DNA from: Acanthaster planci
Taxonomy: Eukaryota; Echinodermata; Asteroidea; Valvatida; Acanthasteridae
Assembly (NCBI RefSeq): GCF_001949145.1
Contig: NW_019091481.1
Span: forward strand, 213,284-253,645
DNA length: 40,362 bases
Direction of reading: 5' to 3'
The translations under genes were made by a program, and so were the position numbers. Shown here piece after piece: positions 24,201 to 36,200 of this stretch (positions are counted from its first letter, which is position 1; each line of letters starts with the position of its first letter). The notes beneath the pieces are model-generated. The model had not been told where the DNA came from, did not search any database, and saw only the letters and a list, made by a program, of their open reading frames with translations.

Positions 24201-27200
24201 GCTTTAATATCTGGCTAACTTTGTGGAGAGTGTACTCCAGGTCTTGGATGTTCATGTTGTTGATTTGGGAACTTACTTCTGAAGAAATACAGGTAGCTTT
24301 ATCCCCAGACAAACAAACATGACCCTCACATTAGTCTATTCACTGCATCAGTCTCTAAGTTAGTCACATGTATGTTTACTTATTACAATCCATGTTTTTT
24401 TCATGTATTTTATACAGTTGATGACGGGCTAAAATTACAAGACGGTTTAAAATGCATGTGTGATAAATGTACCATTGTGGTCAAGTCCATCACAAATCCC
24501 TGCAAATCCACAAGTCAGTCAATCATAAGCCAACTCAAGCTATTTGAATAAAGTCATTCCCCTGTCATTGTTCATTGCTTATACCTGTGCTGTACACTGC
24601 TTAACCGAATTATTATGATTTTATTCACAGTTGAGGGCGCTGTTCGTCTAATCAGTGGTTACTCAGTGCCGCATTCAGGACTTGTCCAGTACTACAAGGA
24701 TGGACAGTGGGGATATCTCTGTGTCCCTGTTGAATGGGATGGAGACAACGCAAATGTTATCTGCAGGCAACTTGGCTATGGTCAAGCACTTTTCTCTGGA
24801 ACAAATTTAAATGACAGGAGATTTGGAAGGGGTAGTGGCACCATGCATGTCTCAGCGTCCAAGTGCAGGGGCCAAGAAGCATCTCTTGCAGACTGCCCAG
24901 ATGATTCCTTAGAGAAGACAGCAGGCTCTTATTACTGTAGAGACACTGTAGGGGTGGTGTGTGACACGGGATCAAGTAGGTCCACATTGGTCCTGAACCA
25001 TTCTCTTTAACTTTCCAATAGTCTACACTTTGAATTATTTTTGAAATGTTATAGTGCCAAAATAGTCATATGCAAATCCCGTCAAACGTCTGCATTCAGT
25101 GTTTCATTTTCTCAAAGTAACTGTACCATAATGTTGATCTTAAGCTTAGCAATTCCAATTTGTATGTACATAGAAATAAATTCACAAAAAATTCAAGATC
25201 AATGTTGATGTTAGGTATTTGCAGATTTGTAAAGTTCTATGTAGTGTTGCTTTTTTAATGTCCAGGGTAAAACTTTATCCAAATGTGATTTTGTTTATCG
25301 GCAAAGTACACCGGTGATAACTGATGCCCCAAATAAATGTCAAAAGTGAAGTTGTGGAACATGTAATGAATCACTTCCCTATTTGGGAATGGTTTACAGG
25401 AGAGACTGATATCCGTCTGAGTAATGGAACATCACCAGATGAAGGCATCCTTGAAGTGTTCTACAATAATGAATGGGGAACCATTAATAATGTTGGCTGG
25501 GATATCTTTGATGCTCAAGTAGCCTGTCGTCAGCTGGGATACAAAGGAGTCAAATCCATCTCCCGCTCCATGTATGTAAATCATTATTTCAAGAAAACTG
25601 AAGTTTTTCACTTCTTATTTGACCTCTTGCTTTATTCAGCCAGCCCTTTTACATTCTATTGACAAAGAGTTCCAATTCTTCAATAAATTAGTGAGACTCA
25701 GAGCTTTGAATTATTTCTGTTGATTAGAAAACTGAACTTGTCGAAATGCATGCTGTGAAAGACATCGTAGTTGCATACACACTGGATGACTCTGTTAGAG
25801 TATGTTTAGCATCTAATTGCATGTGACTCATCTGACATCTTTTGTTTCTTTTTAATCTCTCATTATCTGCAGAGCGGAACCCGACTACAACTATGTTCGA
25901 ACCATGTCTGTCATGTTAAGTGGAGTTGCCTGCGATGGCACAGAAGCTTCTCTGTTTGATTGTCTTAATTTATACTTTTATAATGATCCATACGGTTTCT
26001 CCTGGGATCATGATTTTGATGTCATCTTGGGATGTTCTAAAGGTATGCGTATCTTGAAGGATTATCAACCCAGGAAAAATTTTGGCATTCATAAAGATAG
26101 TTAAAAAGAAAGGTAGTAATAGTCTTGACATGTGGTAAAGTAATACTAATGTCCATTATTGTTTTGAAACAGTGATCCGTGACTACACAGCAAGTACACA
26201 TAAATATTTTCACTCACATCCTTAGACTATAAGAGGTCTATACACTTGCATGCCAAGCAAAACTCGACTTTGGAATTGTGCAGTGCCCATGTGTTAGATG
26301 AATTTCTTACCCTTAGCAGTGTCATTCAATTGAACCCAAGATGGTTGGTGTCTTTCCTTTTCAATATTTTCAAATATTCTTTGAATGACATGATACTGAC
26401 GGTGATTTGATGTTGTATTCTAACTTTTTAGAGGACATTGATTTGAAGCTCAGTGTTACCGCTGAAGAAAGTGAAGGTGGAGTGGATGTCAGATTGATAT
26501 GCTCAACAGAAGATGTGATTACACTGGTGGGTGAAAGAGACACACCTGTATGGACATTACCATCAGGAGAGATGCTTTTTTTGGGTAAGCTATCCCAATT
26601 GCAGGTCCATCACTCAGTACAGTGCACTCCCAGTCTTGGCTTCATGTTCTGCTTCATCCTTCTTCAGCTTGTTGATGTATGAGAATCTCTTGCTCCAGCC
26701 CCTAGCTCTATTAATGAGTTTCTGCAGTACTAGTGACCTCACAGCTAGCTTTGGGTGATATAGACAGTGTGCCACCAGCCTGCTCTTCACCCTGATATTG
26801 GAAAATACCATGCATAGTGTGTTGTAGCTAAATGCTGAGGATGAGTGTCATTTCTAGCATCCATGTCAACACTGTCCAGAGCTTTCTTATGCTCAACTGT
26901 CAGCATCCTCAGTACGTTCCATATGTAACAGGCAAAATGACACGCTGTGGGGAACTTGCAAATGTAACCAAAATAAAATCTAAACCAAAGATTGTTGAGG
27001 GAAAGGTTGCAGGAAACTGAATTAATAGGGACTCAGACACCAGTATTTGACTTCAAAAAAGGACAAAAAGAATTTATTAATGAAAAAGTACTGAATAAAA
27101 AGGGGGAAAAAGGGCTAAAAGACTGAAATGACACCAAAAGACTGGAACTTTAAACAGATTAAAACCAACACAAGTGTGTTAAAACAGATCTAGTGAGGAG

Positions 27201-30200
27201 ACTTGCTTCAATCATCGAATCACTCTTTAGAAGCAGACAAAAACCTGACTCAGGCAGAAACGCACACTCTAGTGAGGAGGAACAAATACATGAACAGTGG
27301 TATCGTCTCTGCTGATCTGCTCTCCAAATTAAGTATGGTCAGAACATAGGGGCCAAGTTATATGGGTTGATGGTCAAGCAATGGCCAAAGTATATAAACA
27401 GGGGGATACACTAACAGAAGCATACAGGGGAACTCTAAACTAAAACTGCATTGGTATAGGGGAACTACTCCTATGAAAAGATGCTAACAAAAAGTATAAC
27501 AAATTTCTAGCTCTGCCACGCGTACAGGAGTAAAGAGTCGACCTTTCCAATAAAGAAACGTCTCTTGATACCATCAGTGACTGGAGACCAGATCTCTGCC
27601 CCCCCCTTGCCAAAGCTGTCTTCGTGGTCGTCTCACTCTCAGTCGATTCTATGAGAGTGCCTAGGTATTAAAAGTCATCAAATACCTCTAGGGTAGTGCC
27701 ATGTCTGGATTTGATGATATTGTCCTCAATTTGAAAGTTTTGGATGGTATTCTCTCATTTGCAAATCAAATTTTGTGCTTGTCCGGTCACAAATCTCATA
27801 GGCTTGGACATGGGCTTAGCAAGGTAGTTTTGTTTGAGGATGCATTATTGTTGTTTGTTTTTCTGGCAGCTGATGCAAGACGTAACATGCAAGTTGATGG
27901 AATTGGAGTAAGCAGCAGCAGGCTAACAATCACAGGTTTCACTGATCAAGAGAATGGTGGTCGCTACAAGTGCAGGGTGACTGGTTATGAAAAAAATATC
28001 ACTCTGACTGAAGCCTCAATTGGTGAGTGATTTACAGTTAGAGACTTACCTCCACATTTCTGATGCCAGTATCATGCCCCAAAAAGATAGCTTTTCATTT
28101 ACCAAGCAGCAGTTTTCTGTTTTCCTAGACCAAGCTTTACACAACAAATACAGATGTACCATAGGCCTACTGACAGATTGTATGTGGTGTAGCTTTCATT
28201 TGGTGTGTGAAAGTGCTTGATAGACTGTTCCATTCTAGAGATATGACTTTTATCATAACAGGCTGTGACAAAGTTGAGACTGAACAAACTTAGGCATGGG
28301 AGATTCATTTCAAATCTTTCTGGCAACCAATATATTCCTATAAATCCTTTAAATCCTAAACTAAGGGATCAAATATCTTCACCTCACTTTCAATTCACTT
28401 TCCATATGTAACATTTCATAGTAACAATACAGTGCTGTAGTAGATGGGATCAGGTCAACTCAGACCTATAACCAACTCAGACCTATGCCAACTCGGACCC
28501 CCGAGCCTTAGACTGTTAGCAACTTTGTGAGAATGCTCTGGATAATAAATGAAACACGCAAAGCCTGGGAGCCCCAGCAGCGAAGCTTTCTGCATGGATA
28601 TCAAAATATTCTTGTGTCCATAGATGTTCCAGTTTGCAACTTAGACGATTCCCGCCCACTTACGCATTCCTTTAACCCTAACACTCCTCAATCCTTCACC
28701 TGTTGGAGGACTGAGGAGTGTTAGGGTTACGCAGTACACTAGATAATCATTTAAAACTTTCATTAAACTTTAATCATTCCCGTTGCTAAAAATCTGGGGT
28801 TTACATATTGGGGCCCACCACTGAAACGTTGCGGTGTACGTGATCATAATTTATCACAATTTAATAACTTTAAAGACATTTATACACCTTAATTCAAGTG
28901 AAACGTGCACGTGGTGAACAGTCCGCTGATTTTGTATCAAATACGGGCATTTGACAAAAGTATGCCTCCAAACATTTGCAACGCATTGCGCAAAATGTGT
29001 CGACCCACTGTGCGTTTGGGAACGGGTTGTCAACAAATTTCGCTTGTGATTGGCCAAAACGTTGCAAACTCTTGGAGGCTCACCATTGTGAATCGTCGGT
29101 ATTGAGCATGCCACTGTTGTAGAATTTGGAACTAAATCTTACGACATTCAAATTGTTAGCGAAAGCTTAAAAGGATTTAAGCCTATTATTTCCTACTTAC
29201 ATTTTCAAATTCAATTCATATGTGTTTTAACTTCAAATTCATCTCCTAAATTCATGAATTTTCATTTCCTACGTATAATTTCGTCACTTAAAGAGTTTTA
29301 TACCTTAGCGAATGGTTTAAATGTCAATCTAATGTCTGAATTTAGTAAAACATTTTCACATTCCAATGGAAATAAAACTTTATTGCCTATTGGGGTATCA
29401 GAAAACAGTATATTAATTCTGACATTTGTTGGTGCAGTTAATGTCTGATTTTCTAAAGAAGCCATAGGATCTGTCAATCATTCAAACTCATTCATGGTAG
29501 TGCATGTACCAAGTCACAGGGATTCAATCTGACATGCGGCACTGACTCAGAAAACGTGGCAAGTTCATTTGGCATCCCTTGACTGCGGCAGGGTTACAGT
29601 GGGTACCGATCACCACTGCTGAGATTGAAGTGAAAAAAAGCCTAATTAGTCCTAATCCATTGACATGCAACAGAAGAAACACCTGCAGGGGTACATCACT
29701 GAACTGTAAACAAGTTTAATTTTGTAAGAAAATTGTTTTCGTTTGGGCCTCAAATATTGTTCCATTTCATTTTGTAGGAAATTAGATGAAATGGTATAAA
29801 TTGATTACATACAGGCGATTCACAATGATGCTCCTCCAAGATTTTGCAACGCATTGGCTAATCACAATGCGTGAAATCTGTTGACCCTTCAAATGAAGTC
29901 TAAAACTTCAGATTTTGTGAAGTTTGAATAAAATAATGAAAGGTTGAATGAAATAGAGACAAAAAATGTCATTTAGAACATTCTAAAAATGTCTTTAGAG
30001 TGGCCTAAATTTACAATAATTAATCACACAGAAACTACCATTCCTCGGGTTGGGTCCAAGTTGATTTAGGGTGGGTCCAAGTTGGCTATTGGTCCGAATT
30101 GGTTTGGGTCCCAGTTGACTCAAAACCTGGTGGATGGAGGCCTCTAAAAAGCACAACTTGTCGAGTAGAGACCCCTAGTTGTGTTTATACATGATCATGA

Positions 30201-33200
30201 AATACATGTCACAAGTAACGAAACACAATTAACCATGTAACGAAAAGTGGATAGGAAATACGATACATTCACATGTATAATTGTTGGTATATAGCCTCGT
30301 GGGGAAAAAACCTTGGTTATTTATGAGATGATTATTCAAAAATTTATTTTTGTATTTACGCTTGATGACAGAAAGACTGACAATATTTTCAAGGATATGT
30401 CCACTGAACTCGATAGCTTAGGCCCCTTTCATGGTTGCCCAAAATATTTTGTTCAGGCATATGATCGATGATATTCATGACATTGCCTTGGATTTCTTCA
30501 TTTTTCAAATCACTTGTGTATTAAAAATTGAAATATATGAAGTTGAAAGTTTACTCTCCCAGTTTTAAGATGCCCATTTTGTATGGAAAGGTACAACACA
30601 GCTTCTAATTATTACCTTTTTCCTGGAGTGGATCATCACAGATGTGAAGATGTGTCCTGAACCTTTTCATCCTGGTCATTCCATATAAGTGTTGTCAGCA
30701 GTGCCTATGTGATGTCACTAAAACCATGTTTCACTTGTAATCCTGTATCAGGAGAACTGTCAGTCTGATTGGGCTACAGTTTTGTACAGGTCCAAACCAA
30801 GGTGTGTTAGTGATGGAAATTAAAAGGGTTATTCTGCTCCAAAGTGGACATTGTTGACAAGTGGAAAAGTTAAGACATCTTACGAACTGCATCTCATTTT
30901 TAAAATGCCTGAAAAGGTAGAACTTATACTTGTAAATGTGATTATATATTCAGAACGTTTTGCAGAAGAAAATGAGTTATAGTTTTGACCTTTGATGATT
31001 GAATGTTTGTGACCTTTTCTGACAGTTGTGGAGGGTGCTGTTCGTCTAATCAGTGGTTATTCAGTACCGCATTCAGGACTTGTCCAGTACCACAAGGATG
31101 GACAGTGGGGATATCTGTGTCCCCATTGGAGCTGGGATATGAATGAGGAAAATGGAAATGTTCTTTGCAAACAACTGGGCTATGGTCCGTCACTTGCCAT
31201 CGTTTCCCATGGTCAGATGTTTGGAACTGGGAATGGTGTTTTGCACTATGTACCTTCAGACTGCACAGGTCAAGAGGCAACTCTGGCTGAATGTCCAAAT
31301 GACAGCTCGGCCTCCGGATGCGGTTTCCAAAAAAGTGTTGGGGTTGTTTGCGACACAGGATCAAGTTAGTTGATGCTTGTTTAGGCTTTGCTTTTTTGTG
31401 TTTAACATTTCTTTACAAGCATATTTTTGTAATCATACAATTTCAAAATGTAAATTTTTAATTTTTATCACGAGTTTTGCCCATGCATCATGTATAATTA
31501 TGCAGGTCAATAAATGAATGATGTGACAAAATACAAGAGTTATTATAAAGAAAACTGGAATGAGAAGAAAAAGGGCAATGCAGAGACATATTCACAAGAC
31601 AAAGTCTCATTCAGAAATGTCTTATTAAGTTAAGAAACTAAACAAACAAAACTAACAACAAATCATTCTGGGAAAAGATGAAAGCTAAATAATGAAAACA
31701 AACCCTAAAACAGACAAGCTAAAATGAGATGTACTGAGAGCTGGAAATAAGAGCATTTGTTAAGAACCCCTTCCAAATTAGTCCTAAATTTTAGGTACAC
31801 TTCTGAAAATGCAATCTTAGATCCATCAGTTCTTTTCAAAACTTAGAAGAAAGTAACATGTTAATACATGTGTGGCAACAAATCATACACTACAATTTTC
31901 GTATTCTGGAAAATTATGCCAAATCAACTACATTGTATGTTCCTGTAGTGTGTACTTTGCACTGCTTAAGTTGTCTAATATCTGCATAGATTTACTGATG
32001 AAAGATTCAGAAAGCAGTGTCAGTAATAAATGACCTGAAAACCAGGTTTGTCAATGATTTTGACACTATGCTGGGCAATTGGAATTAGCATCACTAATGA
32101 ATCCAACACAAGACAGTTAGTGTTTAGAGGTATTTAGGATTTGTTTATTATGGCATTTATCTTGATTGAGAACTTGAAGGATACTGGCATTTTGCGCTTT
32201 AGCAGCAAATTAATAGTTTCAAATAAAATTACAAGTGAGTTGGGTCCAGGAATAAATTGCCATTGAATTTGTGAACATTTGGAATGCATCATTTTGTCAG
32301 TGTCAAAGTAACATTTTATATGTTGCAGGATATTAATTGATCATTTCTGATGCACAGGAGAGACTGATATCCGTCTGAGTAACGGAACTTCACCAGATGA
32401 GGGCGTGCTTGAAGTTTACTACAATAACGAATGGGGGACCGTTTGTAACAAAGGCTGGGATGTCAAGGATGCTGAGGTAGCCTGCCGTCAGCTGGGATAT
32501 AATGGAATCAAATATCTCCCATCCAGCATGTATGTAATTATTAATTTATGATTAAGGCAACTTAGATTTAAATTGACGACTTGAAATTAAGTTTAATCCT
32601 AAAGTTAGCATGCAACACAGCTACCGCGGTGTGATGCATGCTTTATTTTGTGATAGATTACTATTGACTACATATATAACGGTTTTTTGCCCTTACCCAA
32701 CGCATATTAAATAAGCACTGCATGCTCAGTGCCTGTCCGAGAGCCTGCGAAAAAACCTCACAAGCCCACTCGGGTGGGACTCGAACCCACGACGACCTGC
32801 TTACGAGTGCAGATGTCTTAACCACTCGACCACCGAGCTTGCCGGGGTCGGCTGGCCGGTCCGAGTCAAATGAAGCAGCGGGTACCGCGAACTATTTTCA
32901 AGATGTATTTTCAAGATTACTATTGGTATAATGTTTTGTTCTTAATTTCTCATGATCTTTACGTAGGCTTGGATTTCGTTATTTCTATGAACGGTTCACA
33001 TCTGTCATGTTCGGTGATGTTGACTGCGATGGCACTGAAGCTTCCCTGTTTGATTGTCCCAAGTCAAACTGGTACATCACTCATTTGTCTTGTGCCCATG
33101 ATAATGATGTCATCTTGGGATGCACTGAAGGTAAGTTTGTTCAAAGCAAGATAGTATCAACCAAAGAGAGATTTTGTCAACTTTCAACAGGATAACCTCT

Positions 33201-36200
33201 GAAATGGAGCTAAATAATTGTCATGCAACTTAACCAAGTTTAATCCTATTCAAGTTTCTGCCCAAAGTTTGATGCTTCACTATGTAAAGAAATGTGCAAC
33301 CTTAGTTCTTCACACTTGTATGCCAAGGAAATCTTGATGAGATGTTCAACTGGGCATACTTAGGATTGCTGATTTATTCAACTCAGTTACAGTGCAGATT
33401 CTAGAAGTCAACAGAGATTCCTGGAGTTAACAGCAAGGTTATCTGATGAGTTGAAATACATAAACAGTAAACCTCGGATCAGTCAGATCCAATGGGACCT
33501 ACCAATTTTATTCGACTTGGGCAAAAAGAAGAAAACGGTATGCTTTACACCGTCGTAGATGACCAGCCATAGAAGGGCCATAGGCCACAAAGCATGAAAT
33601 GAAGTAACAACGTAATGTTCCTTACATCAAACATTATTTATTTGTACATTGCACATACATGCATTGTACAAAAGAAAATCAAAGCAGGGTTGTTTCACTG
33701 ATCATGCCACACGAGTTCATACTTCAAGCATTGCCATGTTTAACAGCAGTCACAGTGTAAATATACTTCAATTTATCCAAAGTAATTGAAAATCCAATTT
33801 AAACCAATCTGACTTACCTGAGGTTTACTATATTTCACAATGAAGATGTCCTTAACACAAACAAGCATGGAAGTTATGCTGCTGCTAGTATTATGTTGAG
33901 TGAAATTTACCTCTCAAATGAGGATAAATTGTGCTTAAACTTAATAAAATTGCCACCGCCTCCATAGCCGGCGATTGGTACTTTTTGAATCATCTTGTGA
34001 GTGGACTGATTTTACTAGTGATCTTTGTTTCTGTTTTTCTTTTAGAAATCAATGATTTGAAGCTGAGAAATTTCACAGTTGTGGAAACTGTTAGTGGAAT
34101 AGATGTATCGATGATATGTTCAGCTGAAAATGTGCCGAGGTATGCATATGAAGTAGAGACACCTGTGTGGACATTACCTTCAGGTTCCATTTTATCTGCT
34201 GGTAAGCAATCTTAATAATAATATCTACAGATTTATATAGCGCACTTATCTGTAAACCGATCAAGATGCAATCCATTATTATTACCTCTGTTCACTGGGC
34301 CCATGAAACGTTCTAAGACCATCTCAGCTCCTTGGGGAGTATACAGCTCAATGCTGTCTTTTCGGCACAAAGCAGCTAAATTAACCACAATAACCATCTC
34401 TTCCCTCATAGGTACCCAATTACTCCTGGGTTACCCAATTACTCCTGGGTGGAGAGACGCAATGAGTAACAGTGTGCCTTGCCCAAAGGCACACACACCA
34501 TGAACCCGGGCTGGATTTGAACCCGCCAACTATGAATCCAATGTTCTTGACCACAAGGCCACGGCACTCCATGGCACTCTTAAATGCTTGAACCCTAAGA
34601 AGCCCCTCTTCCTTTATCAGTTCAGTTGATGTCATTCATTCCAGGCACCTGTTTTGTTCATCATGAGTTGCTATTATTTTCATAATGACAACACTTTTTT
34701 TCTCTTCCAGTTGAAACTTACTTGCAGACAGGTAGAGTAGGCATTTATTTGGCAAGTAAGGATTTCTCAAAGTTTGTATGAAACACACCCTTTTAGGAGA
34801 TGTTACCCTCTTCAAGATTGTATTTATTCATAAAAGATGCCTTTCATCAATTATGCTGTTTATTTTTCATTTCAAGGTGAAGAAGAAGGTAATATAAGAA
34901 CAAGTTTTATTGGATCACGAAGCAACAACTTGTTAGAAATCACAGGATTCACTGATGAACAAGATGCTGGTATCTACCTGTGCACAGTGACTGGCTATCA
35001 TAAGAACGTTACACTGACTGAAGCTACCATTGCTGTCAGTGGTAGGTATCAAGTGCATGTAGGAACCAAATACCTGAGTTTTTGAGTGTTGATGTCATGA
35101 ACCACTTCCAAATTAATAAACCAGACAATGATAACCAACTTTTTTATAACAGAAGAATAGGAAAATGAAAGAAGTTGAAAACTTTTTTTGAGAATGTTTC
35201 TATAGATTTAATCAAGCAACAGGGAATGCTGACACAAATTTGACTTATACATGAAAATGTTAATAAGCATTTGGCTGCACAGGATTAATAAGTTACTCAT
35301 AAGTACAAGGTTCTTTGTTTTCCTTGTGGAATGCTTTGATTTCCTGGCATTTGTCCTCTTCCGTCACATTCGTGGTACAAAGGTACCAATTTTTTGAGTT
35401 TCAGTAGAGTAGAAACCTGGTTCTTGTTATATCAAGCCTGATGAGGGGCTTACACTTTGACTTTTGATATTCACAGAGGAGCTGAATAATGTGTGTTCTC
35501 TGTCAATATTAAGAACCTCATGCCAGCAGTGGTTCTCGTACAAGTTCATTCTCGGTCTTATCAACTGTTTGCATACAGTTAACACTCTTTACAGTAATAA
35601 ATGAGTTAAGATTTGCAAGCAGTTTATCCCTAGACAATTCACTGTTTTCATATACCTGTTTACTTTGTGCATCTTTAAAGCAGAGCTTTCAGAAGACCAA
35701 ATTCCTCCAAGGCCGTCAAATCTTCAAGTTGCTCCATCCCATAATTCAGTGACTGTGTCATGGACAGCTCCCAGTGATCAGAGCATTATGATTAGAGGAT
35801 ACATCTTGGGATATGGTGCTAGTTTACCAGATGGAATGACAGTACGTTTGTCTGCCTCACAGTTTAAGTACATCATAACTGGACTGATGCCTGAAACTCT
35901 CTACGTACTGAAATTGCGAGCATTCAATCGTATAGGTGAAGGACCTTCTCTTTACATTGATGCAATGACGTCTTCAGTACCAGGTAATAAACAGGGCTTA
36001 TTCCTCGGCCAGTGCATGGATTACTTGGTACCAATCGATCGATTGCACCCGCTAAAGCATGTGACTTATCTGCTCTGAGCGGAACATAAGAGGGCGTGCT
36101 TTTTTGGGTATATTAAGAACCTCATGCCAGCAGTGGTTCTCGTACAAGTTCATTCTCGGTCTTATCAACTGTTTGCATACAGTTAACACTCTTTACAGTA

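Larger units (their letters stand above)
28023..31025 (+). other. Intron between blocks A and B (3 kb)
   Basis: No FN3-like exon was found here, unlike the end of block B. It holds a 57 nt hairpin (28673-28729), a small MITE (28963-29082) with a related half-copy at 29829-29890, and clusters of a CAACT-GACC motif at 28452-28500 and, inverted, 30046-30121. The last 400 bases are homologous to the intron before block C. Confidence 0.55.

Noticed and set aside
26614-26811. Minus-strand stretch resembling a transposon or reverse-transcriptase fragment
   Set aside because: The basic, helix-like sequence is not recognisable, is short and is not bounded by any terminal repeat I can see, so it is noted only as possible insert sequence.
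32762-32846. Minus-strand tRNA gene with good A and B boxes
   Set aside because: The anticodon loop would have eight nucleotides, the acceptor end mismatches, and it sits inside a 247 bp insert with a 12 bp target-site duplication, so it is the head of a SINE.
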